DNA of 64,000 nt, taken from positions 811,001-875,000 of the forward strand of contig NC_064008.1 in assembly GCF_932276165.1 (NCBI RefSeq), written 5' to 3'. Positions within the stretch are counted from its first letter, which is position 1. Each line of letters starts with the position of its first letter. Positions 41,450-53,100 of this stretch are shown in pieces. This DNA comes from Plutella xylostella. Lineage: Eukaryota > Arthropoda > Insecta > Lepidoptera > Plutellidae. The notes beneath the pieces are model-generated. The model made no database searches. It had not been told where the DNA came from and saw nothing but the letters and a program-made list of their open reading frames with translations. Position numbers and translations under genes: made by a program.

Positions 41450-43639
41450 TCATTCCGGGCCTGTAAAAAATAAAACTTAGTTTGATAGCGAGAAAATATG
41501 ATATACATATTTAGGTACCTATATAGGTAGGTACTTTGAAAATAATAATATCAATAGATTTACCCCGTACCTATATAGGTACCTACTTTGAAAATAATAA
41601 TATCAATAGATTTACCCCCTTATTCATAGAAAAGTTACAATACGTTTTAAATAATAAACTGTTTTGTCCCTCTCCGACAAAGAACAATTTGTTCTGTAAC
41701 TTCTCTATTAATAAGAGGGCTAGTATATTGTATTGACTACAATTTGTATCGATGTAATATTCACAATTCATTTTGTGTTTGCGGTTTTATACTATATTTT
41801 TGTGATGACGACGATCGATGGGATGATGAACGACTAAGTTCATATGTATTGCTTAAGCCTAAGTGAATAGTTATGAAAAACTTCTGAATCAATTATTAAT
41901 TTACTAAATAAATACTACAATACTTACAGAATTCGATTCTTTCTAGAAAAGAGAATATAGACATATTATTAACATTATTATTTGAAGAGTGATGAATAAA
42001 TTATTAAATATATCTATTACTTGATATCTAGGCCTAAACCCTTCCTTCACTAGAAGGAGACCCGTGCCCCAGCAGTGGGGACGTAATGGGTCGTGATGAT
42101 GATGATGATTACTTGATTGGCAGTGGTTCAGAAAAAGTACCTTATACAGAGTGTTATAAAAGTTAATAGTAAGCAAAAGTTGTGATTCAGAGGTTATTCT
42201 GAACAACTTTTGTTCTATGGCTTTCGAAAATATTAAAATAATGTAAGTAGGTAGGTACCTGAAAAAGGAAAAAAAAAAGCTAATTTTCACAGGCCAGAGC
42301 AAAAGTTGTTTCATGAGAGTGATGGAACAGAGAGTGCTCTGTATTGCGCACACACTTGAGCACTATACTCTAGTCCCGCGCCGATGGCTGATCTCAAATG
42401 AGATTGGCCGCCGTGGTCCAAATTTGACTAGGAGGACATTATCATCATTATTATTAGCAGTGGTAGCTCAGTCAGGTGAGCGCGCGCTTCTCACGCTAGA
42501 GATGCGGGTTCGAATCCCGGTGCTGACATGAACCAATGAGTTCTTTGAATTTATGTTCAATGTATACCATCGCTCTTACGGTGAAGGAAAACATCGTGAG
42601 GAAACCTGCATATCTAGATTTAGCACATCAATCTAGATAATAATATGTGAACCCACTAACCCGCATTGGAACAGCGTGGTGGGAAATGGTCCATGCTTAG
42701 GAAGGCAGTTTAGACCTAGGTGATATGCACAAAGGTTCCACTCGAGAGAGCCAGGTGCAGGTACTTAAACCCTCACAGAGAATAGAATAGAATATATTAT
42801 TAGTAAGCACTGGATGCGGGCCGCCTCCGATCGGACAAGGTGGAAATCATTGGGGGAGGCCTATGATCAGCAGTGGACGTCCTATGGCTGAGATGATGAT
42901 GATGATGATGATGATGATGAGTATTAGTAGTGGTTGTAACTTACGTCCCTCAGGCCCGAGGGCGAGGGAGCGGCGGTGCGGTTCCGTATCCTCGTGGTCC
43001 GTGTCACAGCGACGGAAACGCTGCGAAACAATCACAAAACAAGAGAAGATAAACTAAAAGCAACTCTTTAAGTAAGTAACGCTGAGTTGTAGAAAGGATC
43101 ATTACACTAATGTCGACATTAAATCTATGTCTGTCTCTTTCTGTCCGTATACTGTCAAAGCAAGGCAGCTATACATTTAAGGTTGACATTTGCTTAAAGT
43201 TCCTTTCTCAACTCAGTGTTACTCTTTTATCCACCAACAAAGGTTGGCTGGAAGAAATTGCTTTATGGCAATAAGCCCGCCATTGTATGCTTTTACTGTG
43301 TTTTTCAATTGTTATGTATTTATGTTTCTGTGTACAATAAAGTGTTAAAATAAATAAAAGCTAATTACAGATGGCGCCTAAGGCGACTGTGCCTAATTCA
43401 CCAGTTCTAATTGGTTGGTTCAGTCGCCATTTTTTCTTCCCAACAATGTAATTGGTCAAAAGAAGGGCACACTCGCTGGTGCTGCCAAAGTTTCACCAGT
43501 TTCAGGCAGATCATGTTTGTTTATTCATTTGTAATGAAATGTTTATATTTTAGTACCTAACTAAACATTAACTTACCGCTTGTCCAAACGCCACCGCCAT
43601 CAGTGCGAAAATAACAAAAACAAAAGCGAAAACCTGCAT
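41450..43639 (-). CDS. Gene D3: copy of the 49-aa secreted peptide
   Basis: Exons 43577-43639, 42945-43020 and 41450-41460 repeat the D1 lengths and phases with the same peptide. The exon 2 acceptor context differs (TTGTTTCGCAG instead of TTGTTCCAG) but keeps AG. Intron 2 is 1.5 kb and has no hAT insertion. Three nearly identical copies argue that the peptide is either recent or under constraint. Confidence 0.6.
42029..42925 (+). repeat. RTE tails and tRNA-derived SINE in D3 intron 2
   Basis: 42029-42110 is a CCCCAGCAGTGGGGACG tail. 42457-42795 is an uninterrupted tRNA-derived SINE (GTAGCTCAGTCAGGTGAGCG, GGTTCGAATCCC). 42808-42925 is the GGGGGAGGCCTATGATCAGC tail with (GATGAT)n. Confidence 0.7.
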
Positions 43640-43665
43640 GTTTATCTCGATTCTGCTCACTTAAC

Positions 43666-43697
43666 TGAAAACAGAACGTATAACACCTCCTTTTATA
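43666..43697 (-). promoter_or_regulatory. Core promoter of D3
   Basis: TATAAAAG at 43697-43690 and TCAGTT with +1 A at 43666, the same 31-base spacing as D1 and D2. Confidence 0.75.
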
Positions 43698-43927
43698 GGA
43701 ACTATTCAATTATAATCATCCATGTCTGTCGAATTTTCCTAAAACGACCAACACGGTATTCTTATTGAAGACCTTGGGTTCATTTTGATAAAGTAAATTG
43801 AACATGCTCACTTGTATGGTGATTTAAATTGATTTTTATCGTTTAGTTCAAAATATACCTTCTTAATATAGTTCAAATACAATATGTCGCTATTCACCAC
43901 CCCGATTATCACTTACTAGGTACCTAA

Positions 43928-44217
43928 TTCCGAAGCATCCGTAGTCGAGCGGGCTTCAGTGATCTTAACTGATCACTGAGGGTAAGCAACAATTGGCACG
44001 GTCAGCCATTGGATGGGTGACCGATTTCAAGTGGTTCTTTTCTGGACGCTTCCGTGCTTCGGACGGCACGTAAAGCCGTGGGTCCCAGTTGCTGCTTCGG
44101 CAGCAGTCGTTAAGCCTAGTCAGAGGCCTTCGGGCAGCTTGAAAACATCTGACAGTCGGGTTGCCCACTTACTTGACAACTCTCAGCACAAGCTTGCTTT
44201 TGTTGGGGTCCACCAAC
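43928..44217 (+). repeat. Chimeric 5S-like SINE at a deletion junction
   Basis: The left part shares the features of the D-B intergenic SINE (GATCACTGAGGGTAAGCAAC, as at 13967). The right part shares those of the SINE in B intron 3 (CCCAGTTGCTGCTTCGGCAG and the ACTTGACAACTCTCAG form), and it stops at CCACCAACCGATGAAC like the intron copy. Everything that lies between these SINEs elsewhere is gone. Confidence 0.75.
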
Positions 44218-44248
44218 CGATGAACTGATACCACTTGAACTGTTCCAG

Positions 44249-44491
44249 CATGGCGGTCCAGTGCAGATGTACACGGTGTCCGGGGGACCGCTGCTGCCGG
44301 GACAACTCATCGTGTCCGACTTCGACACTAGAAGGGGGGAAGAGGTCGATGTCGACACTAGAAGCGGGGGAGAGGTCGACTTTGATCCTAGAAGGACGAT
44401 AATAGATGCTTCTGATCCGACTGAAAAGCCTAAACGCAGGCCCTATATGAAGTTAAAATTGCAAGGATACGTTTACAGAATGCAAGGATAA
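44249..44491 (+). pseudogene. B3 remnant: exon 4 only
   Basis: Exon 4 is complete, with the TGTTCCAG acceptor, three repeat units and the LKLQGYVYRMQG end, but the promoter, signal exon and exons 2-3 are missing, and the chimeric SINE lies directly upstream. Without a signal peptide or start it is not expected to make the B protein. Confidence 0.8.
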
Positions 44492-44730
44492 GATTAGTCA
44501 ATAAAAATGCGATAATTCAAAACTCCTATATAAGTTAAAATTTCCTCAAAGTAACATTAAAACTCCAAACCCCAATTTGTGTTAAGTATTTTAATTTTTA
44601 ATAATATTGTTAACAATCTATAGCTACGTTTTAATAACAAAATATCGGTACAATAAATAAAAAAACACTCTTAAATTATATGTCGGTAAACACGGTTAAA
44701 TTATAGTATTGCAAAAAATATTGACTTAAA

Positions 44731-46883
44731 CTACATCATTTTGTTCATCCCATCCTTATTGTCACCTTTGTCTTTATCTAGAGACTTATCAACATCTGCA
44801 GTTCCGTTGCAATACTTCACAACCCCATTATCTGGTTTGCTCGTCCCATTTTGCGCTGGAGCGATCATGAGCAAGTTGTTTCCATTCCTGTCAGTTGTCA
44901 AGTTCCTTAACGGCAGGGGATGGCGCCATCTTGGGAAATAGGAAGAGCTTCTGAGGAACCTATAGTGCTCCATTTTGTTTTGGACCACTCGACTTTGGTA
45001 GCGTCTGAAGAGCGAACCATCTTCATTTTCCTCGTTGCCGAATTTCGGAAAGTCGTTAGCGCCTTCGAGAAAGATTTTCGGTTTTGGACCTTCATCATCA
45101 TTGCAATAAGGTCGTTTGTACTTCCTGCGTAGGTTCTGCGATGGGCTAAGAGGTGATTCGCATTTGATTGCTAAGGAGTTGTTCTCTTTGTTAGTGGAGA
45201 TGGAATGCGCTTTCTGCCACTCGAGCACCTCGCATAGAAGACCGATGTATCTGTAATAAGAATATACATAATGAACATATATGGGCAAAGGGAAGATTAT
45301 GTCTGCCAGAAAAGATGTGACAGTCGTTGGGGTGGACATAGATAAAAACCTATAATAGTTGTAAGAAAAGTCTGAAAAGAAGAGCGGCGCTATAACCCTG
45401 TGTCAGACACAGTTCTCATTCACATAGCCACAAAAAGTTAGGTTAGGTTATATTAATTTAATTGTATCTTCCTGCGATTGCCTGAGATTTCGGGTTTCTA
45501 TTCAATATCCACTCTTAGCTTTGTTTATAAATATACCTGCCTCTCTGAACAAGATACTGTGGTAGTTTCCTAAAATTTCTAATGACTAGTCTTTGTGTTT
45601 GTTACCAACCTTGGTCTTAGAAAGGAGAGCAACAGCGTCACAAAACTCCAGAGTTTACTTACCTGTTGTAGTCGACAACTATCTTTTTGTATGTCTGACC
45701 TATGTTATCCAAATCCAAACTAATATTATAAATGCGAAAGTAACTGTGTCTGTCTGTCTGTTACTCTTTCACGCCAAAACTGATGAACAGATTTGAATGA
45801 AATTTGGTATACATACGGTCAAGACCCTGGGAAAGAACATAGGCTACTTTTTATCCCAGAATCCCCACAGGAAAACTTTTAAGGCGAAGCGAAACGCGCG
45901 GGAACAGCTAGTATATAATATTATAAATGCGAAAATAACTGTGTCTGTCTGTCTGTCTATCTGTCTGTTACTCTTTCACGCCAAAACTACTGAACGGATT
46001 TGAATGAAATTTGGTAAACATATGGTATAGACCCTCCCGGGAACAGCTAGTGTTCAATAAAGTCATATTCTATTCTATGGTACTCGTACCTGATGGCGAC
46101 CCTCAATATCTCGCTCTTAGACAGCTTCTTGTCGGGCGGGTGCGTGGGCACGAGTCTCCGGAGCTCGGCGAAGGCTCCACTCACGTTCTGCTGGCGCCAG
46201 CGCTCGCGGCAGTTGGAGAACAACTTGCGGGGCGCTCGGAGAGGCAGGCCGGGGGGTAGGTCCGACTGGGGACGGGAAAGGATTAGTTGAAGATCTTCCA
46301 TATCGTACTAATATGAAGGACGAGTCGTGTCAACTGAGTGTTTGATTGCAGTTGAAATGCGGTCCGTCTAAACGCGAAAGTTTTTGAGTATAGATGTTTG
46401 GTACTCTTTCATGGGAAAACGGCTGGGGAAATTTTGATGAAATTTGGTATGTAGGCAGCTGACACCGTTTTTCTTTTCAATATTCCTATGAAATGAAATA
46501 TGGGTCTGGATCTTGGGCTGCAAGATCTTCCCTCACCATTCCCACAACTATTGCCTCAATCTCCACAAAACGTCACTACGTTGTCTTTGGACGTCGACAC
46601 TTGAATGTGGGGAGCGGTCGACATCGACACTAAGAGGGAGGGAATGGTCGACTTCAACACATGCATGGGGGAGAGGCTAATGTTTAAACTAGAAGGCAAG
46701 AAGAGGTCGACTTTGACACTAGAACACTTGGCCAGTAAATCCAGCCACAATGGTAGTTCCTCACCTGTGCCCGCATCTGTCTCTCGTCATCACTGTCCTG
46801 GAAACTCGGGTCGTCGCTGAGCATCTCGCTGTCCGGCTCCTCTTCCGAACACGAGTCCGGCTCTGACGTCATCGCCACTGCCA
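44731..46883 (-). CDS. HLH3B: H3: TAL1/HLH3B-type bHLH factor, intact coding exons
   Basis: Exons 46765-46883 (ATG at 46870-46872), 46090-46265 and 44731-45250 are in frame with all splice sites. The bHLH block NCRERWRQQNVSGAFAELRR, PTHPPDKKLSK and YIGLLCEVLEWQK is complete. The C-terminal tail differs from H1 by RSSSYF for RSSYYF. The upstream region shared by H1 and H2 is replaced after about 46948 by a transposase-fragment spacer, so expression may differ or fail. Intron 1 contains the 30-bp minisatellite. Confidence 0.8.
45720..46052 (+). repeat. Two CTAGT-type repeats in H3 intron 2
   Basis: Tandem pair ending GCGGGAACAGCTAGT and CCGGGAACAGCTAGT, with (GTCT)n near the start of each. Confidence 0.6.
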
Positions 46884-46919
46884 CTGGGGGGAGAAGAGGG
46901 GAATAAAACAGAATGTTAT

Positions 46920-47762
46920 TTTATTCAAAGCATGGAAGTAGACATAAAGCCCTCTTTTGAAATATGCCAGACGGTACTATCCGATACTCCTATAAAATAA
47001 AATAAAAAATGCTTATTTGAAACTACCCTTAAGTTAAGAAATAAAGAGTTACAGAATGGGAATTTAGTAAGTAAACAAAAAATATAACTTCAAGTATCAA
47101 AATGTTATGGTTTGACTCAACTTAAACCAGCCCAAACCTACAACCAGCGATATGTAAACAATGTTCGACTTGGGCTTTAAACCTAGATTTATCGATAAAT
47201 GAAGCGTTGGTACTGATAAAAAATGAATTATTACAATTTGTACAATGTTACATACCCGTCATAGACGCTGCACGAGCGTAAACATCCTCCAAATTCGATA
47301 AAATGTGTCCAGCTTCATGTTCCGCTAAACATTGTATATAAACTCGATAAATAACTTCCCTAGCTTGACTTCAAATATTTTTCTTCTTCTTCCTTATTGC
47401 AAACAAGCGTAAATACCTAGTTGTTTTTATCTAGATTATCCTAATAATTAAATAAGAAAATTTAAAAAAACAGCGAACCGCCAACTGCCATAAACAATTG
47501 TTATGACTTTTATGTTTCTTTTCTAATGGTGCCAGGCTCCTGAAAATTTTAGTTCCTCAAACATTAATTTCATGAATTAATAGTTTCACTGTATGTATAT
47601 GTACTTACTTATCTACAAGGTAAAAAAGAAGCAATCATTCTTACTGCGCCGTGGGTATATATAGAAAATCAATTAATACTATCTTAATAAATGTCTATCA
47701 ATAAAAATAACAATTAATTTTTGATAAACTTTACTGTACCACTCTTAGTGTAGTCTTTGAAA
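46920..47762 (-). other. Module spacer with transposase-like fragment
   Basis: Spacer between H3 and B4. On the minus strand 47400-47248 reads SQAREVIYRVYIQCLAEHEA, HILSNLEDVYARAASMTGM and stop, which resembles the N-terminal DNA-binding part of transposase-like repeat proteins of insects (from memory). There is a stop just upstream (NI*SQA), so it is a fragment. Repeated at 52025-52175 (reads NIHSQA) and split at 58975-59033 with 63653-63755. The rest is AT-rich; a TATATATAGAAA run at 47655 precedes B4. Confidence 0.5.
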
Positions 47763-49395
47763 ATGGAGGTCCTTGTGCTACTGCTATGGCTATTTGTTAT
47801 TGTAACCGCCCAGGTATAATAGTTCTTTTAATATACATAGATAGATAAATATAGAATATTCTTTATTTGTACACAATATAATATATAATATAAGTAATAC
47901 TAGGTTTTTTAGTGGGAATTTGAGGATACAAAGTAGCCATAGTTTATTAAAACAGATACCTACCAGAATTTTAAATTATAGTATAAGTAGTTCAAATTGA
48001 TCTTTTCAGGATACATTATACAGCGTGGATCAACTATTACAAAGAGGAATCAGCAGTGGCGACGGAGTTTCTACATATGCAGTGGATGGCGATGACGGCG
48101 CGATCCAATCCAACGAGGGCCTGAATGCGAACCTTGAGGAACAACAGCAAAAAAAACTGCAAAACCTTGGAACTATGTTTTTACGGGTAACACTATCATT
48201 TTCCATCCTTACATAATAATTTCCCCACATATTTATTTTTTATTGATATGCTCAATTTCTCAAAACTGTAATACCCGAAATGGTAGTCAGAGTCAGGGGT
48301 GACTCGCAAGCGCACACGGTTTTCGCTTTACATTCATTTTTACTCACAGGATAGGTCGCGAGCTTTTTGAGAATGATTTATTAAATTATAATAAGTACCT
48401 TTTATATTTATATCGTATTGTAGTATGGTAATATAAATATTGTACTTAGTTCTAAAAACCTAAAATGTTTTCAGATGGCACAAGCAGCAGGATTACGGGA
48501 AAATAAAATAAAACGCCCCCCTTATCCCCCCACGAATCCGGTGAGTTATCTAAACATCAAAATTACATTTTCAGTTTGTAAGAAAATCATATTATGTCAT
48601 ATTCGTAGCTCATTCGAAGGCTGTAGCAAAAGTCAGAAGAACAACCAAATTTCAGTGAACATCAAAAAACGCTTATATTTCTATCCTATTCAAAACTGTT
48701 CCTGGGTCACCCCTTTCTCCTTACACCGCTTTTGCAACAACCTGCCTACGAATACTGCAAAATAGCTAGAGTATTGCCATTGTACTTCTTACTTGAGTAT
48801 TTCTTTATTTCCGTGGCATAACTGATACCATTAGGCACCGTAGCGTCCGTAGTCGAGCTGGCTTCAGTGATCGTAACTGATCACTGAGGTTAAGCAACAA
48901 CTGGCACAGCCAGCCATTGGATGGGTGACCGATTTCAAGTTTTTATTTTCTGGACGCTTCCGTGCTTCGGACAGCACGCTAAGCGGTGGGTCCCAGTTGC
49001 TGCTTCGGCAGCAGTCGTTAAACCTAGTCAGAGGCCTTCGGGCAGCTTGAAAACATCTGACAGTCGGGTCGCCCACTTACCCGACAACTCTCTCTGCACA
49101 AGCTTGCTTTTGTTGGGGTCCACCAACCGATGAACTGATACCACTTGAACTGTTCCAGCATGGCGGTCCAGTGCAGATGTACACGGTGTCCGGGGGACCG
49201 CTGCTGCCGGGACAACTCATCGTGTCCGACTTCGACACTAGAAGGGGGGAAGAGGTCGACGTCGACACTAGAAGCGGGGGAGAGGTCGACTTTGATCCTA
49301 GAAGGACGATAATAGATGCTTCTGATCCGACTGAAAAGCCTAAACGCAGGCCCTATATGAAGTTAAAATTGCAAGGATACGTTTACAGAATGTAA
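47763..49395 (+). CDS. Gene B4: secreted protein, C-terminus two residues short
   Basis: Exons 47763-47813, 48010-48186, 48475-48540 and 49159-49395, same structure as B1. Signal peptide variant LLLWLFVIVTAQ. Exon 4 has three repeat units; a CAA to TAA change ends the protein at YVYRM, dropping the final QG. All splice sites are kept. The 5S-like SINE in intron 3 (48842-49128) is uninterrupted, as in B1. Confidence 0.65.
48842..49128 (+). repeat. 5S-like SINE in B4 intron 3
   Basis: Head GATCACTGAGGTTAAGCAAC and TTGGATGGGTGACCG, tail missing, matching 15785-16065. B5 has the same SINE split by a MITE (54385-54445 and 55565-55790). Confidence 0.7.
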
Positions 49396-49643
49396 GGATA
49401 AGATTAGTCAATAAAAATGCGATAATTCAAAACTCCTTAGATATAAGTTAAAATTTCCTCAAAGTAACATTAAAACTCCAAACCCCAATTTGTGTTAAGT
49501 ATTTTAATTTTTAATAATATTGTTAACAATCTATAGCTACGTTTTAATAACAAAATATCGGTACAATAAATAAAAAAACACTCTTAAATGATATGTCGGT
49601 AAACACGGTTAAATTATAGTATTGCAAAAAATATTGACTTAAA

Positions 49644-51660
49644 CTACATCATTTTGTTCATCCCATCCTTATTGTCACCTTTGTCTTTATCTAGAGACTT
49701 ATCAACATCTGCAGTTCCGTTGCAATACTTCACAACCCCATTATCTGGTTTGCTCGTCCCATTTTGCGCTGGAGCGATCATGAGCAAGTTGTTTCCATTC
49801 CTGTCAGTTGTCAAGTTCCTTAACGGCAGGGGATGGCGCCATCTTGGGAAATAGGAAGAGCTTCTGAGGAACCTATAGTGCTCCATTTTGTTTTGGACCA
49901 CTCGACTTTGGTAGCGTCTGAAGAGCGAACCATCTTCATTTTCCTCGTTGCCGAATTTCGGAAAGTCGTTAGCGCCTTCGAGAAAGATTTTCGGTTTTGG
50001 ACCTTCATCATCATTGCAATAAGGTCGTTTGTACTTCCTGCGTAGGTTCTGCGATGGGCTAAGAGGTGATTCGCATTTGATTGCTAAGGAGTTGTTCTCT
50101 TTGTTAGTGGAGATGGAATGCGCTTTCTGCCACTCGAGCACCTCGCATAGAAGACCGATGTATCTGTAATAAGAATATACATAATGAACATAATTATATG
50201 GGCAAAGGGAAGATTATGTCTGCCAGAAAAGATGTGACAGTCGTTGGGGTGGACATAGATAAAAACCTATCATAGTTGTAAGAAAAGTCTGAAAAGAAGA
50301 GCGGCGCTATAACCCTGTATCAGACACAGTTCTCATTCACATAGCCACAAAAAGTTAGGTTAGGTTATATTAATTTAATTGTATCTTCCTGCGATTGCCT
50401 GAGATTTCGGGTTCCTATTCAATATCCACTCTTAGCTTTGTTTATAAATATACCTGCCTCTCTGAACAAGATACTGAGGTAGTTTCCTAAAATTTCTAAT
50501 GACTAGTTTTTGTGTTTGTTACCAACCTTAGTCTTAGAAAGGAGAGCAACAGCGTCACAAAACTCTGGAGTTTACTTACCTGTTGTAGTCGACAACTATC
50601 TTTTTGTATGTCTGACCTATGTTATCCAAATCCAAACTAATTATTATAAATGCGAAAGTAACTGTGTCTGTCTGTCTGTCTGTTACTCTTTCACGCCAAA
50701 ACTACTGAACAGATTTGAATGAAATTTGGTATACATACGGTCAAGACCCTGGGAAAGAACATAAGCTACTTTTATCCCCGAATCCCCACAGAAAAACTTT
50801 TAAGGCGAAGCGAAACGCGCGGGAACAGCTAGTATATTATATATATTATAATATTATAAATGCGAAAATAACTGTGTCTGTCTGTCTGTCTATCTGTCTG
50901 TTACTCTTTCACGCCAAAACTACTGAACGGATTTGAATGAAATTTGGCATACATATGGTATAGACCCTCGCGGGAACAGCTAGTGTTCAATAAAGCCATA
51001 TTCTATTCTATGGTACTCGTACCTGATGGCGACCCTCAATATCTCGCTCTTAGACAGCTTCTTGTCGGGCGGGTGCGTGGGCACGAGTTCCACACCAAGG
51101 CTCCACTCACGTTCTGCTGGCGCCAGCGCTCGCGGCAGTTGGAGAACAACTTGCGGGGCGCTCGGAGAGGCAGGCCGGGGGGTAGGTCCGACTGGGGACG
51201 GGAAAGGATTAGTTGAAGATCTTCCATATCGTACTAATATGAAGGACTTCTTCTTTTCAACATTCTTATGAAATGAAATATGGGTCTGGATCTTGGGCTG
51301 CAAGATCTTCCCTCACCACTCCCACAACTATTGCCTCAATCTCCACAAAACGTCACTACGTTGTCTTTGGACGTCGACACTTGAATGTGGGGAGCGGTCG
51401 ACATCGACACTAAGAGGGAGGGAATGGTCGACTTCAACACATGCATGGGGGAGAGGCTAATGTTTAAACTAGAAGGCAAGAAGAGGTTGACTTTGACACT
51501 AGAACACTTGGCCAGTAAATCCAGCCACAATGGTAGTTCCTCACCTGTGCCCGCATCTGTCTCTCGTCATCACTGTCCTGGAAACTCGGGTCGTCGCTGA
51601 GCATCTCGCTGTCCGGCTCTTCCGAACACGAGTCCGGCTCTGACGTCATCGCCACTGCCA
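49644..51660 (-). pseudogene. HLH3B: H4: bHLH gene with frameshift inside the bHLH exon
   Basis: Exons 51545-51660, 51023-51191 and 49644-50163. Exon 2 is 169 nt instead of 176: GAGTCTCCGGAGCTCGGCGA on the plus strand is replaced by GAGTTCCACACCA, a net loss of 7 bp within helix 1. After NVSGA the frame shifts, so the loop, helix 2 and tail are lost. Exon 1 also lacks one Glu codon. Splice sites remain, but a working DNA-binding dimer is impossible. Confidence 0.85.
50637..50990 (+). repeat. Two CTAGT-type repeats in H4 intron 2
   Basis: Tandem pair as in H3, with an extra (TATA)n between the units. Confidence 0.6.
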
Positions 51661-53100
51661 CTGGGGGGAGAAGAGGGGAATAAAACAGAATGTTATTTTA
51701 TTCAAAGCATGGAAGTAGACATAAAGCCCTCTTTTGAAATATGCCAGACGGTACTATCCGATACTCCTATAAAATAAAATAAAAAATGCTTATTTGAAAC
51801 TACCCTTAAGTTAAGAAATACAGAGTTACAGAATGGGAATTTAGTAAGTAAACAAAAAATATAACTTCAAGTATCAAAATGTTATGGTTTGACTCAACTT
51901 AAACCAGCCCAAACCTACAACCAGCGATATGTAAACAATGTTCGACTTGGGCTTTAAACCTAGATTTATCGATAAATGAAGCGTTGGTACTGATAAAAAA
52001 TGAATTATTACAATTTGTACAATGTTACATACCCGTCATAGACGCTGCACGAGCGTAAACATCCTCCAAATTCGACAAAATGTGTCCAGCTTCATGTTCC
52101 GCTAAACATTGTATATAAACTCGATAAATAACTTCCCTAGCTTGACTATGAATATTTTTCTTCTTCTTCCTAATTGCAAACAGGCGTAAATAGTTGTTTT
52201 TATCTAGATTATCCTAATAATTAAATAAGAAAATTGAAAAACCGGCCAAGTGCGAGTCGGGCTCGCGCACAAAGGGTTCCGTAGCAGCAATTACAGTTAA
52301 ATCAACCTATCTCAAAAACTATAAGAGATACTTTGATCAAACCAAAAATCGTTGAAAGAGTTAATTAGCATGCATCACCTCTATTTTTTTTAGAATTTTA
52401 TACCCCGTAGTTATAAAAATAGAGGGGGGGGGACATACTTTTTACGACTTTGAGAGCTGATATCTCAAAAACCGTTCACTTTAAGAAAAATGTTTTTTAG
52501 AAAACTTTATATCATTTTAAAAGACCTTTCCATTGATACCCCACACGGGTATGTACATCGAAAAAAAAATTTCATCCCTCAGTTACATGTATGGGGGGCC
52601 CCACCCCCAATTCTTTTTTTTAATATTTAGTGTCATATTTTTGTAGCGGTTCATACAACACATATTCCTATCAAATTTCATCACTGTAGTACTTATAGTT
52701 TCCGAGTAAATCGGCTGTGACAGACGGACAGACGGACAGACGGACAGACGGACATGACGAAACTATAAGGGTTCCGTTTTTGCCATTTTGGCTACGGAAC
52801 CCTAAAAACACCGAACCGCCAACTGCCATAAACAATTGTTATGACTTTTATGTTTCTTTTCTAATGGTGCCAGGCTCCTGAAAATTTTAGTTCCTCAAAC
52901 ATTAATTTCATGAATTAATAGTTTCACTGTATGTATATGTACTTACTTATCTACTAGGTAAAAAAGAAGCAATCATTCTTACTGCGCAGTGGGTATATAT
53001 AGAAAATCAATTAATACTATCTTAATAAATGTCTATCGATAAAAATAACAATTAATTTTTGATAAACTTTACTGTACCACTCTTAGTGTAGTCTTTGAAA
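51661..53100. other. Module IV-V spacer
   Basis: 51720-52240 repeats 46950-47460, including the minus-strand transposase-like fragment (52025-52175). It is interrupted by a 568-bp repeat (52241-52808), then matches 47461-47762 up to B5. A TATATATAGAAA run lies near 52994. No gene is seen. Confidence 0.6.
52241..52808. repeat. 568-bp repeat with GGTTCCGTAG inverted ends
   Basis: Starts ACCGGCCAAGTGCGAGTCGG and ends GGCTACGGAACCCTAAAAA; GGGTTCCGTAG near the left end is the complement of CTACGGAACCC at the right. (GACGGACA)n occurs at 52722-52755. The empty site is at about 47455-47465. A near-identical copy at 59930-60525 has about 30 extra bases (TATAATAAACTTATTATGTC...). Confidence 0.7.
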
